From Pseudoalteromonas haloplanktis ATCC 14393 (lineage in GTDB: Bacteria > Pseudomonadota > Gammaproteobacteria > Enterobacterales > Alteromonadaceae), in NCBI RefSeq assembly GCF_000238355.1, contig NZ_AHCA01000006.1:62001-126000 (forward strand): 64,000 nucleotides of DNA, given 5' to 3'. The notes below the pieces were generated by a model, which ran no database searches, was not told the origin of the DNA, and worked only from the letters and a program-made list of their open reading frames with translations. Shown here piece after piece: positions 16,986-26,815 of this stretch (positions are counted from its first letter, which is position 1; each line of letters begins with the position of its first letter). The translations under genes and the position numbers were made by a program.

Positions 16986-19900
16986 TGCTCCAAGGTGCGG
17001 TAAAACACGCAACGCTGGTGGCTGTTGCAGTGCTTATTTCGTGTATTTTAGGGCTTGTAGCTGCGTTTAAAATTCCGGTGCAGATGATCCCTGATTTAGA
17101 TGTACGCACAATAACAGTGGTAACGCAGTGGCCAGGTGCGACCCCACAAGATGTGGAAAAAGAAATCCTCATAGAGCAAGAGCGGTATTTACGCTCATTA
17201 CCAAATTTAAAGCGGATGTCGAGTTATGCCAATACCGGTGAAGCTGAAGTAGAACTTGAATTTCCGTTTGGCGTTGATGTTAATGAAGCATTGATCAATG
17301 TAAGTAATGCATTAGCTCAAGTGCCTAACTATCCTGAGAATGTTGATCAACCTGTGCTCTACAGTAGCTCGTTTTCATCGAACGCGTTTATGTTTTTCTC
17401 ATTAAAGCCGCTAGCAGGGAATCCGCTGAATATTGATATCGATATGCTACGGGACTTTGCGCAAGACAATGTTCGCCCAGAAATGGAGCGTGTAGCAGGT
17501 GTATCGCAAGTTAATGTACGTGGCGGAGCGTTATATCAAATACAGATATTAATTGATCAGCAAAAGCTTGCCAGTAGAAACATTAGTTTAGTTGCCGTAA
17601 GAGATGCCATTCGCAGCCGAAACCAAGATGCATCAGCCGGTGACATTGACAGCGGCAAGCGCCGATACTTATTACGTATGGTAGGACGCTTTCAATCAGC
17701 GCAAGCGCTTGAAGAGTTAGTGATTGCACAAGATCAAGACCGTACAGTACGGCTCAAAGATGTAGCGAAAGTACAGTTAGATCACTATGAATTGCGCGAT
17801 GTGTCATATAACGATGGCGAGCGAAATTTAATGCTGTCGGTGCGCCGCGAAAGTGGCTCAAACGTGATGGCCATTAAAGATGAAATGACTGCGGTGGTAG
17901 AGCGCATTAACCGTGATTTATTGGCACAAAATGGCCTGCAATTAACCTTGCTCAGTGATGATGTACGTTATGTAAAAGGGTCAGTTAAAAATGTTTGGAC
18001 CAACTTAGGAATTGGTGCATTACTGGCAACTTTAGTGATGTTTTGGTTTTTGAAAAGCCCACGTTCGACTTTAATAGGTGTAATGGGCGTACCAATTTGT
18101 ACTATTGCTGCATTTTTGGGGCTCTTATTATTTGACCGCACTATTAATGTTATTTCATTAGCTGGGGTAGCTTTTGCTATTGGTATGACAGTGGATAATA
18201 CCATTGTAGTCCTTGAGAATATTGAACAAGCTAAGCAACGTGGACTGTCAAAGCTCGACGCTGCAATTGCAGGGGTGCAAGAAGTATGGCCTGCTGTATT
18301 AGCGTCAACGATGACAACCGTGTTGGTGTTTGCGCCTATTTTGTTTATTGTGCAAGAAGCGGGGCAACTGTACTCTGATGTTGCTATTGCAATTTCAGGG
18401 GCAATTATCGCCTCTATGTTAGTGGCTTTGTTAGTGGTGCCGGCCGCATCAGCGCGATTTGCGTGTACTACAAAAGCGGATACCGCTATGACCTCTACGA
18501 TGCGGTTACCACGGTTTATTCCATCCTTCTTAGCCTCAAAAATGCAGCGGATTATATGCGTTGTTGTGGCTGTGATAGGCTTGGTAGGTGGTGCTTGGTT
18601 ATTTATGCCAGAAGCTGAATACTTGCCTGAAGGGGAAGAGCCGAAGGCATTTTCAATGATGATTGCCCCACCAGGCTATAACTTGAGCCACATGCAAAAA
18701 ATTGGCGATGAATTACTAACTTACTTTAATCAGCATTTAAATGCGCCGAGTGCTGACTTTGAGCAAGGTAATACTGAATTACCTTCGTTGAAATATTATT
18801 CATTATCGGTTGGTGTTGGCAATATTTGGTTTTTAAGTGAACCTAATAATCCTGAACATATTGATGCGATGATGGCGGCAATCACCGCCAAATTTAAAAG
18901 TTATCCCGGCATGCGGGCGTTTTCATCGCGAGGCTCAATTATTTCAAGCAATGATGGCGGCACGCGTGCAGTTGCCTTAGATATTAGCGGCACCGAACAA
19001 GTGGATTTATACCGCGCTGCCGATGCCGTTTACCGCCTGGCCAGTGAGGTGTTTGATAATCCACAAGTGGATTCAGAGCCTTCTTCATTAACTCTCGATC
19101 AGCCTTTAATTGAAATTCAGCCACGCTGGCAGCGCCTTGCTGAGGTGGGCATGACCGCTGATGAGCTAGGTTATACCGTTGCGGCGTTAAGTGATGGCGC
19201 TTATGTGGATGAGCTTATTTTAGATGATGATAAGGTCGACGTGTTTATATTTTCTGAAGCGGGTAATAACCAAAGTCTAGAGGGGCTTGAGCAAGCACCG
19301 GTAGTAACCTCGCAGGGGTTACTGCCGTTAAATGCGCTGGCTAACCTAAACGAAAAGGCCGACAGTGACAGTTTACGCCGAGTTGATGGTCGTCGTACTG
19401 TAACCGTTTATATTATTCCGCCGCGTGATGTGGCACTTGAGCGTGCGCAGCAACTAGTGCGTGAGCAGCTATTGCCGCAGCTTCAGCAACAAGGTGACTT
19501 GCTCCCAGGAGTGAACATCAGTATTGGCGGTGCGGCAGATCAATTAGAAAAAACACGCGATGCCCTCAGTGGTAATTTTATTGTCGCTCTAGCGTTATGT
19601 TACTTATTGTTAGTCGCTATTTTTAAACATTGGGGCCAGCCATTATTTATTATGGCAACCGTGCCATTAGGAATGGCTGGTGGATTATTAGGGCTTAATC
19701 TAATCAATGGATTTGGCGCTGTATTTGGTGGCTTCCATCAACCGTTTGACATGATCACTATGCTTGGCTTTTTGATCTTATTAGGCACTGTGGTTAATAA
19801 CCCAATTCTGATTGTTGATCAAAGTCGTCGTAATTTAGCGGCAGGTATTGAGGCTTACCCGGCGGTTATTAGCGCACTTGAAACGCGTTTAAAACCCATT

Positions 19901-20080
19901 GTTATGTCAACCATGACAACGCTGTGCGGTTTAGCACCCTTAGTATTTATTCCTGGTGAAGGCTCTGAGTTGTATCGTGGGGTGGGGATTATCGTGTTGT
20001 GTGGTATTGCCGTATCAACAGTCGTGAGCTTAACTGTGCTGCCAGCGATGTTATTAATGGTGTATAAGCAAAAGAGTTAG
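16985..20080 (+). CDS. RND efflux pump, inner-membrane permease
   Basis: The 1031-residue protein has the AcrB/MexF-type layout: membrane helix 1 near residue 12-28, two large periplasmic loops (about 35-330 and 540-850) and twelve helices in total. The proton-relay region in helix 4 is intact (FAIGMTVDNTIVVLENI). The second half repeats the fold, with LLGTVVNNPILIVDQSRR. It exports hydrophobic compounds by proton antiport together with the adaptor. The substrate is unknown. It is closer to the multidrug branch than to the heavy-metal branch, judged by the lack of Met-rich or Glu-rich helix-4 metal motifs. Confidence 0.94.
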   Translation: MLQGAVKHATLVAVAVLISCILGLVAAFKIPVQMIPDLDVRTITVVTQWPGATPQDVEKEILIEQERYLRSLPNLKRMSSYANTGEAEVELEFPFGVDVNEALINVSNALAQVPNYPENVDQPVLYSSSFSSNAFMFFSLKPLAGNPLNIDIDMLRDFAQDNVRPEMERVAGVSQVNVRGGALYQIQILIDQQKLASRNISLVAVRDAIRSRNQDASAGDIDSGKRRYLLRMVGRFQSAQALEELVIAQDQDRTVRLKDVAKVQLDHYELRDVSYNDGERNLMLSVRRESGSNVMAIKDEMTAVVERINRDLLAQNGLQLTLLSDDVRYVKGSVKNVWTNLGIGALLATLVMFWFLKSPRSTLIGVMGVPICTIAAFLGLLLFDRTINVISLAGVAFAIGMTVDNTIVVLENIEQAKQRGLSKLDAAIAGVQEVWPAVLASTMTTVLVFAPILFIVQEAGQLYSDVAIAISGAIIASMLVALLVVPAASARFACTTKADTAMTSTMRLPRFIPSFLASKMQRIICVVVAVIGLVGGAWLFMPEAEYLPEGEEPKAFSMMIAPPGYNLSHMQKIGDELLTYFNQHLNAPSADFEQGNTELPSLKYYSLSVGVGNIWFLSEPNNPEHIDAMMAAITAKFKSYPGMRAFSSRGSIISSNDGGTRAVALDISGTEQVDLYRAADAVYRLASEVFDNPQVDSEPSSLTLDQPLIEIQPRWQRLAEVGMTADELGYTVAALSDGAYVDELILDDDKVDVFIFSEAGNNQSLEGLEQAPVVTSQGLLPLNALANLNEKADSDSLRRVDGRRTVTVYIIPPRDVALERAQQLVREQLLPQLQQQGDLLPGVNISIGGAADQLEKTRDALSGNFIVALALCYLLLVAIFKHWGQPLFIMATVPLGMAGGLLGLNLINGFGAVFGGFHQPFDMITMLGFLILLGTVVNNPILIVDQSRRNLAAGIEAYPAVISALETRLKPIVMSTMTTLCGLAPLVFIPGEGSELYRGVGIIVLCGIAVSTVVSLTVLPAMLLMVYKQKS

Positions 20081-20110
20081 CTCTAGAGTTATAGCTTTAG
20101 AGCTATTATA

Positions 20111-20140
20111 AAGGAAGTTTAGTATTTGCTAAGCTTCCTT
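20111..20140 (+). terminator. Hairpin after the RND operon
   Basis: AAGGAAG and CTTCCTT, extended inward by TTAG and CTAA, form an imperfect stem between the convergent RND pump and LysE genes. The T run is short. Confidence 0.5.
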
Positions 20141-20156
20141 ATTGGTGTTCGTGGCT

Positions 20157-20750
20157 TTAAACCATACTAAATAACACTGAGACTATTAATAGCAAAGCCA
20201 TTGTTATATTGAATCTTTGCAAACGCCGCGGATCTTTTAAATGATGTTGTAGCTTTTGCCCTAGCAGTGTCCATGAGCTCACGCAGGGCAAGTTTATTAA
20301 ACCAAAAACCAAGCCAACGATCAGTGTTGCGTGGACGTTTTTTGATGGAGCGTAAACGCTCATGGCACTCAGTGCCATGGTCCATGCCTTCGGATTCACC
20401 CATTGAAATAGTGCAGCTTGTACAAACGTAAGAGGCTTAGCCTTATCCTGGTTATTACCTTCAGCTGTTTGGCTGGTGGCAATTTTATAGGCAAGATAAA
20501 ATAAGTAGCCAATACACAACACTTTAAGTATTTGATAGCTGGTTGGAAATAAATCAAATAATTGCATTACCCCAAGACCAACGAGTACTAACATTAATAC
20601 AAACCCTAATGCGACCCCCAACATATGCGGCACTGTGCGTCTAAAGCCAAAGTTAGCCCCTGAGCTCATTAACATGAAGTTATTAGGTCCAGGGGTGATA
20701 GAAGAAACAAATGCAAATAATACTAATGCAGATAATAATTCAATATTCAT
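20157..20750 (-). CDS. LysE family amino-acid exporter
   Basis: The start was set at the ATG encoding MNIELLSALVL, giving 197 residues. The frame stays open 50 codons further upstream, but that part is not family-like and would overlap the control region. The family motif FVSSITPGPNNFMLMSSGANFG lies near the N-terminus, and six membrane segments fit the RhtB/LysE fold. These proteins export amino acids or related metabolites. The gene faces a divergent Lrp/AsnC regulator across 100 bases, the usual arrangement for an exporter and its amino-acid-sensing activator. Confidence 0.9.
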   Translation of the reverse strand: MNIELLSALVLFAFVSSITPGPNNFMLMSSGANFGFRRTVPHMLGVALGFVLMLVLVGLGVMQLFDLFPTSYQILKVLCIGYLFYLAYKIATSQTAEGNNQDKAKPLTFVQAALFQWVNPKAWTMALSAMSVYAPSKNVHATLIVGLVFGLINLPCVSSWTLLGQKLQHHLKDPRRLQRFNITMALLLIVSVLFSMV

Positions 20751-20850
20751 TTTTAGTTGCTCGGTGGAGAATGATTGTGCAATTATATTCTTATTTAAAC
20801 GCAATTTTTGCGCTAACTCCGTTTTAAATATTTTTTTTTGGTAGAAAAAT

Positions 20851-21300
20851 ATGAAAAAAGATCGAATTAACGAAAGAATATTGCAAGAGTTAAAAATCAA
20901 TGGCCGAATAGCTAACGCAGAGCTTGCTGAGCATGTCGGTTTATCGCCGTCCGCTTGTCTGCGCCGTGTACAAGAATTAGAAAAAACAGGCGTGATAAAA
21001 GGCTATCGCGCCGTTATTAATAATCAAGCATTTGGACTAGGCTTTATCGCTTATGTAGGTGTGGGTTTAAATGAGCATTCGACACAATCGCAACGTGCGT
21101 TTGAGCAAGCACTGGAGTTTATAGATGAAGTAAAAGAGTGTCATAACGTGACAGGTTCTTTTGAATATATGTTACGAGTAGAAACGGCGGATATAAAATC
21201 TTATAAAGCGTTTCATGCAGATGTATTAGGGTCAATCCCACAAGTACGAACTATAACATCACATATAGTTATGGATTCGCCAAAAGATGAGCGGGCGTAA
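20851..21300 (+). CDS. Lrp/AsnC family transcriptional regulator
   Basis: The 149-residue protein has an N-terminal winged-helix domain (ILQELKINGRIANAELAEHVGLSPSACLRRV) and a C-terminal RAM ligand-binding domain (CHNVTGSFEYMLRVETADIKSYKAFH). It is divergent from the LysE exporter and probably controls it in response to an amino acid. The ligand is unknown. The 100-base gap between the two starts is AT-rich and holds both promoters. No clear Lrp-type palindrome could be singled out. Confidence 0.92.
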   Translation: MKKDRINERILQELKINGRIANAELAEHVGLSPSACLRRVQELEKTGVIKGYRAVINNQAFGLGFIAYVGVGLNEHSTQSQRAFEQALEFIDEVKECHNVTGSFEYMLRVETADIKSYKAFHADVLGSIPQVRTITSHIVMDSPKDERA

Positions 21301-21605
21301 TCTGTTTTAAAGTGTTTACTCTAGGTACTAAACGCGTACAATGCGGCTGCACTCAAACCTAGGTAGCAAAGTGACGCTGCGGCGTTGCAAAGTATTATTC
21401 ATCTTCATGATTATTTCTTACACGATAGAGTTAATATCAATTTCTATATATTTGTCTTATATCGAGAATTTATATGTGAATATAGCATGTGGGTAGCTTT
21501 AGTTTCGAATAAATACTTTATTGTAAATAGGTACTATTATTAGGTTTTATAAGCTCTTGATGTAGCAATACCATTGAGCTTCTACATTGTTACACGAGGG
21601 ATAAA
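21301..21605. other. Intergenic stretch without recognised features
   Basis: About 305 AT-rich bases between the Lrp gene and the chemoreceptor gene. A convincing flagellar (sigma-28) promoter, terminator or small gene was not found. Confidence 0.5.
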
Positions 21606-23273
21606 ATGAGTAATTTAAGTCTGAAAAACAAGCTGTTGTTATTAGCTATATTACCATTCACGCTGCTGTTAATTAGCTTAATGGCCAGCTCATATTATTT
21701 AGAGCACCATAATCAACAACTAAATTTTGCATCATTTAAAGCAAAATTGATTACTGATAAAGAAAGTCTATTAGCAAACGAGGTTGAGATAGGCCGTAAA
21801 GTTGTTAGTTACGGACTTTCTAAAGGTACTAAAGAAGATGCAATAAATGCATTGCGTGACCTTACGTTTGGTAATGATGGTTACTTTTTTATCTATGATA
21901 CAAAAGGCGTAAGTATTTTTCATGCGCTTTTAGGTGATGCCATTGAAGGACAAAATCAGATAGCAATGACAGATCCTAACGGCAAAAAAATCATCGTTGG
22001 CTTACTTGAGCAAGCTAGGCAAGGTGGTGGTGCTTTTTATTATCATTTTCAAAAACCTAATACATCTGGTTTAGTTGAAAAAATAGGGTATGCAGCGATG
22101 ATCCCTGGCACTGATTGGATGATAGGGACAGGTGAATACATGGATGATATTGAAGCCGAGCTTGCTAAATATCAAATGACAATACAAGAACACATGAATG
22201 AAAAAGTAACGACATTATTATTGATCGCATTATTTTGGGTGATTTTAACGGTGTTTTTTGCTTTAGTTGCGGCTAATACTATGGTTAAACCAATTCAAAA
22301 TATGGTTAAAAGCTTAGATGATATAGCAAAAGGACAAGGCGATTTAACTAAGCGATTAGAAGTTCATAGCCACGATGAAATAGGTCAACTAGGTAACTCC
22401 TTTAATGTTTTTGTGAGTAAGTTACATAGTATTATTGCTAATGTAGCGGATGTAACTTGTGATGTAAAAGACTCATCAAATAGTATTAATACGCAAACTC
22501 AGTTAATTGAAAACCAATTACTAAATCATAATCACGAAACAGAATTAGTAGCCACTGCAATTACAGAAATGTCTGCCACCTCTCAGGAAGTAGCACAAAA
22601 TACAACGCAAGTTGCAGTATCGACTCAGTCAGCTACTCAAGACGTTGCCAATGCTCAACAATGCGTCGATGTTTCTTTAGATGAAGTTTCAAATTTAATG
22701 AAAGAAATTAATCAAGCCGCTGAGCAGGTTAATTCATTAAGTGAACAGTCGAAAAAAATTAATAGCGTATTAAGTGTTATCGGTGGCATTGCTGAGCAAA
22801 CTAATTTACTTGCCCTTAATGCGGCCATTGAAGCTGCAAGAGCAGGGGAGCAAGGCCGTGGTTTTGCTGTTGTTGCTGACGAAGTGAGAAGCCTTGCCAG
22901 TCGTACGCAAGAAAGTACGTTAGAAATAAATGAAATGCTTAACGAGTTACATACTCTTGTCACGGCAGCTGTTGAGGCAATGTTAGCCAGTCAGCAAAGT
23001 TGTAATCGCTCAGTTGAGTCATCAAGAGCTATTTCAGAAAGTTTAGGCGCGGTAACAAGCGCCGTGACAACTATTAATGATATGAGTACACAGATTGCCA
23101 CCGCAGCTACAGAGCAAAGCAGTGTGACTGAAGAAATTAATCGCAATGTTTTTGCTATTCAAGAAATAGTTAATGAACTTACCCGCTCAATAAAAACGAC
23201 TTCAACGGTTAGCCATCATTTAGCTGAGCGAGGCGAAAGCTTGGGTGATCTCGTTGGCCAGTTCAAAATTTAA
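21606..23273 (+). CDS. Methyl-accepting chemotaxis protein with Cache domain
   Basis: The 555-residue receptor has a membrane segment at about 10-28, a periplasmic single-Cache domain (about 35-195; [19 protein letters not shown] and [16 protein letters not shown] are typical of sCache_2), a second membrane segment (about 200-222), a HAMP domain (to about 275) and a long coiled-coil signalling domain whose hairpin tip reads [20 protein letters not shown]. It passes periplasmic ligand signals to CheA/CheW. sCache_2 receptors often bind small organic acids, but the ligand is unknown. A clear ribosome site (GAGGGAT) precedes the ATG. It is a single gene. Confidence 0.95.
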   Translation: MSNLSLKNKLLLLAILPFTLLLISLMASSYYLEHHNQQLNFASFKAKLITDKESLLANEVEIGRKVVSYGLSKGTKEDAINALRDLTFGNDGYFFIYDTKGVSIFHALLGDAIEGQNQIAMTDPNGKKIIVGLLEQARQGGGAFYYHFQKPNTSGLVEKIGYAAMIPGTDWMIGTGEYMDDIEAELAKYQMTIQEHMNEKVTTLLLIALFWVILTVFFALVAANTMVKPIQNMVKSLDDIAKGQGDLTKRLEVHSHDEIGQLGNSFNVFVSKLHSIIANVADVTCDVKDSSNSINTQTQLIENQLLNHNHETELVATAITEMSATSQEVAQNTTQVAVSTQSATQDVANAQQCVDVSLDEVSNLMKEINQAAEQVNSLSEQSKKINSVLSVIGGIAEQTNLLALNAAIEAARAGEQGRGFAVVADEVRSLASRTQESTLEINEMLNELHTLVTAAVEAMLASQQSCNRSVESSRAISESLGAVTSAVTTINDMSTQIATAATEQSSVTEEINRNVFAIQEIVNELTRSIKTTSTVSHHLAERGESLGDLVGQFKI

Positions 23274-23335
23274 TATAGTAAGCGCAAAATTGATACTTAA
23301 TTGATGGTTTGGGTATAAAAAGTGTTTAAATTACA

Positions 23336-23364
23336 AAAGGCCAAGCGTTAAACGCTTGGCCTTT
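23336..23364. terminator. Bidirectional terminator
   Basis: Perfect 14-base arms (AAAGGCCAAGCGTT and its complement) with a minimal loop and A/T tracts on both sides end both the chemoreceptor and the convergent Dps gene. Confidence 0.87.
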
Positions 23365-23417
23365 GTTTAAGTGCTTGCTTTAATAGAGGCTATTAAAGCA
23401 AGTAAATAGCTGCTAGG

Positions 23418-23930
23418 TTAGCTTTGTAATTCACCGGTTGATGATTCAATGTGAGCACGCACAAACCACTGAAATTGCTCAAGCTCAGCAAGTTGCGCGA
23501 TGATCATATCTTCTGAGACAGGATCAAGCTCAGATAGTTTCTCAAGAGCCTTACGGTGGTCGCCATTTACCCCGTTGTATACTTTATCAAGAGCCACAAG
23601 GTGATCCTTCACTAATCCTTTACCAATTGAGTAATCTTCCCAAGAGCGGCGATCAACAATTGATTTAGGTGTCCCTACTGGCACGCCACCTAATGTGGCA
23701 ATACGTTCTGCGATAGTATCTGTCATCTCTTGAACAGCAGCTACTTGCGGGTCGAGCATTTCGTGTACACCAATAAAGTTAGGACCCACCACATTCCAAT
23801 GAATGTGTTTTAAGGTAAGCTGCAAATCAATTAATGCAACCATACGGTTGTCGAGTTGTGCAATTGCTTGCTCTGCAGCTTCACTATTCATCCCAGGGGC
23901 GGTAAATTCAGCGACTTTACTATTACTCAT
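23418..23930 (-). CDS. dps: Dps family DNA-protection ferritin
   Basis: The start chosen is the ATG preceded by a strong ribosome site (AGGAGGAATT), giving 170 residues beginning MSNSKVAEF; an in-frame ATG 48 bases further upstream has no such site. The ferroxidase-site residues of Dps are visible in LKHIHWNVVGPNFIGVHEMLD and QEMTDTIAERIATLGG. Dps forms a dodecamer that oxidises Fe(II) with peroxide and binds DNA in starvation or oxidative stress. It is a single gene. Length is typical. Confidence 0.93.
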   Translation of the reverse strand: MSNSKVAEFTAPGMNSEAAEQAIAQLDNRMVALIDLQLTLKHIHWNVVGPNFIGVHEMLDPQVAAVQEMTDTIAERIATLGGVPVGTPKSIVDRRSWEDYSIGKGLVKDHLVALDKVYNGVNGDHRKALEKLSELDPVSEDMIIAQLAELEQFQWFVRAHIESSTGELQS

Positions 23931-24215
23931 AATTCCTCCTAAATTAAAAACTAAGCGGGTATACCTTAACCGAAGCAATGGGCATGCCGAGTTTAAATTT
24001 TAATAATTATCAGCTTTTTCAATCTGTTATATTTATTTTTTGCGAAGTGGCTATGATCACAAAGGTAATTGATATGAAAAACATGCATGGCTGTGTAAAT
24101 TATTCATGGCTTGAAATTATGACAATTTCGTGAATTTACTGGTTGGCCCGATTTTTGTTAACGCTTTTAATTTATGATGTTGGCAAATTTTGTCAGCAAT
24201 AAAAAATGAGCAGTA

Positions 24216-25583
24216 ATGATTAACAGAAGACAGTTTTTATTTAGTGCGGGAACGCTTGCGTTTGTAGGACTCTCTCGCAGTGCATTTGGTAAAGTGCCAG
24301 TCACAGACTTAGGCAGTGATCTTGCTGCTTATGGACCTTTAATTGCAGATAGTAACAAACTTTTAGATTTACCTGCAGGCTTTAGTTATAAAGTGATTTC
24401 TCAGCTCGGTGAGAAAATGGTTGACGGTCAATTTGTGCCTGATAAAGCCGATGGCATGGGGTGCTTTGAGCTTGATGATGACAGGGTTGCCTTGGTTCGA
24501 AATCATGAACTAAAACCCACTGATTTAGCTAAAGCAGATGCTGGCGCGCAAACGCATAAAACACCGCAGGCTTATGATACTAATAAACAAGGTGTCGCTT
24601 TGCCAGGCGGCACCAGCCATATTATTTATAACCTTAAAACAGGTCAAAAAGAGCAAGAGTACTTATCTCTCATTGGTACTATCCGTAACTGCTCTGGCGG
24701 TATAACGCCGTGGGGAACTTGGCTTACCTGCGAAGAAACTACGTTAACTAAAGCCGATGGTTTTGCTCAAGATCACGGTTATATTTTTGAAGTTCCTGCA
24801 AATGCTAAAGGCTTAGTGGATCCTGAGCCGTTAAAAGCGATGGGGCGCTTTAACCATGAAGCTGCCGCAATCGACCCGAAAACAGGTATTGTTTACCTAA
24901 CTGAAGACAAAGGCGACAGCTTATTTTATCGCTTCATTCCAAATGAGTACGGAAAATTACACAAAGGCGGCAGGTTGCAAGCTATGGTTATTAAAACCAC
25001 ACCACAATTTGATACCCGAAATTGGGCTGGTGCTAATATGGCATTGCATCAAAATATGGATGTTGAGTGGGTTGATTTAGATAATCCCGAAAGTCCAAAA
25101 GATGACTTACGCTTACGTGGCTATGCCAATGGCGCTGCATTATTTGCCCGCGGTGAAGGCATTCATTGGGGTAATAATGAACTGTATTTTTGTTGTACTA
25201 ATGGCGGTAAAAAGCAACTTGGTCAAGTTATGAAGTATGTACCATCGCAGTTTGAAGGCACGAGTCAAGAGCAAACCGATCCAGGGAAAATTCAACTTTT
25301 TGTTGAAAGCACCGATGGCTCGCTTTATAACTTTGGTGATAACCTAACCGTTGCACCAAACGGGCATTTAATTGTTTGTGAAGACCAGTACACTGATGTG
25401 GTTGATAACCATTTGCGTGGTGTAACACCTAAAGGTGAGGTATATAACTTTGCTCGCTTAAATACTCAGGCTGAGTTAGCTGGGGCTTGCTTTTCACCGG
25501 ATGGTAAAACCCTGTTTGTAAATGTATTTACACCAACGAAAACCTTGGCCATCACAGGTCCATGGGATAGTTTTAAGGGTTAA
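24216..25583 (+). CDS. PhoX-like protein with Tat signal
   Basis: The 455-residue protein begins with a twin-arginine signal (NRRQFLFSAGTLAFVGLS) and carries a DUF839/PhoX beta-propeller: GCFELDDDRVALVRNHEL, NCSGGITPWGTWLTCEET, GRFNHEAAAIDPKTG and YLTEDKGDSLFYRF are the characteristic metal-site strands. PhoX enzymes are periplasmic calcium/iron alkaline phosphatases, but shorter members like this one have less certain activity, so a phosphatase role is probable and not proven. No convincing Pho box was found upstream. It is monocistronic, ending in a shared hairpin. Confidence 0.87.
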   Translation: MINRRQFLFSAGTLAFVGLSRSAFGKVPVTDLGSDLAAYGPLIADSNKLLDLPAGFSYKVISQLGEKMVDGQFVPDKADGMGCFELDDDRVALVRNHELKPTDLAKADAGAQTHKTPQAYDTNKQGVALPGGTSHIIYNLKTGQKEQEYLSLIGTIRNCSGGITPWGTWLTCEETTLTKADGFAQDHGYIFEVPANAKGLVDPEPLKAMGRFNHEAAAIDPKTGIVYLTEDKGDSLFYRFIPNEYGKLHKGGRLQAMVIKTTPQFDTRNWAGANMALHQNMDVEWVDLDNPESPKDDLRLRGYANGAALFARGEGIHWGNNELYFCCTNGGKKQLGQVMKYVPSQFEGTSQEQTDPGKIQLFVESTDGSLYNFGDNLTVAPNGHLIVCEDQYTDVVDNHLRGVTPKGEVYNFARLNTQAELAGACFSPDGKTLFVNVFTPTKTLAITGPWDSFKG

Positions 25584-25589
25584 TAGTAA

Positions 25590-25621
25590 GATAAAGTGAA
25601 GATACTTATCTTCACTTTATC
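25590..25621. terminator. Bidirectional hairpin terminator
   Basis: Perfect 15-base arms (GATAAAGTGAAGATA and complement) with a 2-base centre lie between the convergent PhoX-like and PepSY genes. Confidence 0.8.
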
Positions 25622-25626
25622 GCAGC

Positions 25627-26193
25627 TCATAGAAATATATATACTGCAGGTAGGGCAATACCGCTGATCACCCAGAGTGATCTCATCCCCCAAGGACTGT
25701 GTTTGCCTTTAATCATAAACAAGCCACTTAAAGCCAAAAAAATCAGTAAAGCCGCAAAGGCATCGGAAAATATAATCCAAGATGCTTTCGTCTCGTTCAG
25801 ATGCAAGCGGTTAAATGCTTGAAACACATGACGAGGGGTTATTTTTTCATATATTATTTGCTGATCTTTTAGATTTAATAACAGGTTGTCGCCATTTTTA
25901 AAAAATACTTTAAATTGCGTCGGCGATGCCCAGTAAGAGGCTTTCACTTTTTCATCAATCTGACTTGTTACAAGTAACTGACTTATTAGCTTTTCATCAT
26001 TATCAAGTGACCAGTTTTGGGTGGATATAGGTGCTATAGCTTGCTCGACACGGTAATTAGGATTCCAGTCATCTTTGTGATTAACCGCTATGCCTGATAC
26101 AGCAAAAATGATCACTAAACCAATGCAAAAATAACCGATATCACGATGTAAACTCCGGTTTAATTTGTACCAATTTATTTTTCTTTTATTCAA
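25627..26193 (-). CDS. PepSY-associated membrane protein
   Basis: The 188-residue protein has an N-terminal membrane segment (HRDIGYFCIGLVIIFAVSGIAVNHKDDWNPNY, the usual PepSY_TM opening), a periplasmic PepSY-like domain (about 45-125), and two C-terminal membrane segments with a KGKHSPWG loop. Proteins of this type often accompany TonB-dependent receptors and siderophore or metal reduction. Its start overlaps the end of the DUF4920 gene by 8 bases, so the two form an operon that diverges from the TonB receptor gene. Confidence 0.85.
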   Translation of the reverse strand: MNKRKINWYKLNRSLHRDIGYFCIGLVIIFAVSGIAVNHKDDWNPNYRVEQAIAPISTQNWSLDNDEKLISQLLVTSQIDEKVKASYWASPTQFKVFFKNGDNLLLNLKDQQIIYEKITPRHVFQAFNRLHLNETKASWIIFSDAFAALLIFLALSGLFMIKGKHSPWGMRSLWVISGIALPAVYIFL

Positions 26194-26650
26194 GAATCTC
26201 TACACCTGTAGGTACAAGTTGATAAATTGCCATAGGCTCTGTCACCGTATTTTCGTCAAATTCGTTTCCTGCTTGCTGTGCTCTGTGCGCTAGTAAGGCT
26301 TTGGTGCGGTCTAAGTTTAGTTGGATTTTATTTAGCTTTCCGGTTGCAATTGCTTTACTTCCTTTTGCTGTCATAGGAAATACCATATCACCGTCATTAA
26401 CCTTAATTTGCAGGTTTTCAAAACGCTTATCAGAGGCAATCGTCATCCAGCAGCCACGTTTAGCGCATACACCAACAACGGTACCTTCAATAGTAATTGG
26501 TTGATCTAAATAGTTATCTGGTGCGGCCATTATAGTCGAAATTTTTAACCGATTAGTATTATCGACAGGTTTACCAAATTGTTCGGCTGCAGCTGAAGGT
26601 AGTCCAATAGTTGCAATCATCAGAATTAATATTTTGCAAAAATTCATCAT
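26186..26650 (-). CDS. DUF4920 periplasmic protein
   Basis: The 154-residue protein has a signal peptide (about 1-21) and a small beta-barrel DUF4920 domain (PDNYLDQPITIEGTVVGVCAKRGCWMTI). The Cys pair in GVCAKRGCWM could bind metal or form a disulfide. Function is unknown; the family often sits beside metal-uptake genes. It heads the operon with the PepSY protein and lies back to back with the TonB receptor, sharing its control region. Two adjacent ATG codons (26650, 26648-26646) are possible starts after AAAGGAACT. Confidence 0.8.
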   Translation of the reverse strand: MMNFCKILILMIATIGLPSAAAEQFGKPVDNTNRLKISTIMAAPDNYLDQPITIEGTVVGVCAKRGCWMTIASDKRFENLQIKVNDGDMVFPMTAKGSKAIATGKLNKIQLNLDRTKALLAHRAQQAGNEFDENTVTEPMAIYQLVPTGVEILE

Positions 26651-26747
26651 AGTTCCTTTTGCATCAAGATAAATTAGCCAAGTTAATTATAAGATTCGGA
26701 TAAACAATCCACTTTTTTATATAACCATAAGTAATTATTTATTGCAA

Positions 26748-26769
26748 TTTTAGAGTTGAGACCCTAAAA
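26748..26769. promoter_or_regulatory. Inverted repeat between divergent metal-uptake genes
   Basis: Arms TTTTAGAGT and ACCCTAAAA (one mismatch) are separated by TGAG. The site lies between the DUF4920 gene and the TonB receptor gene, 46 bases before the receptor start, where an operator serving both would be expected. The binding protein is unknown. Confidence 0.5.
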
Positions 26770-26786
26770 TCGCCACAAAACTAAAT

Positions 26787-26805
26787 GGTAATGATTTTTA
26801 TTAAG
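26787..26805 (+). promoter_or_regulatory. Candidate Fur box at the TonB receptor gene
   Basis: About 13 of 19 positions match the classic Fur consensus, including GGTAATGATTTTTATTA. It lies 10 bases before the start codon and overlaps the ribosome site, a position that would block translation initiation or transcription. Confidence 0.5.
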
Positions 26806-26815
26806 GAGTGATGAT

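Noticed and set aside
20751-20900. Longer LysE start adding 50 residues
   Set aside because: The extension is not family-like and would cover the divergent promoter region and the Lrp start.
24000-24215. Pho box upstream of the PhoX-like gene
   Set aside because: Only one half site (TTGTCATA on the minus strand) is good; the second half does not match.
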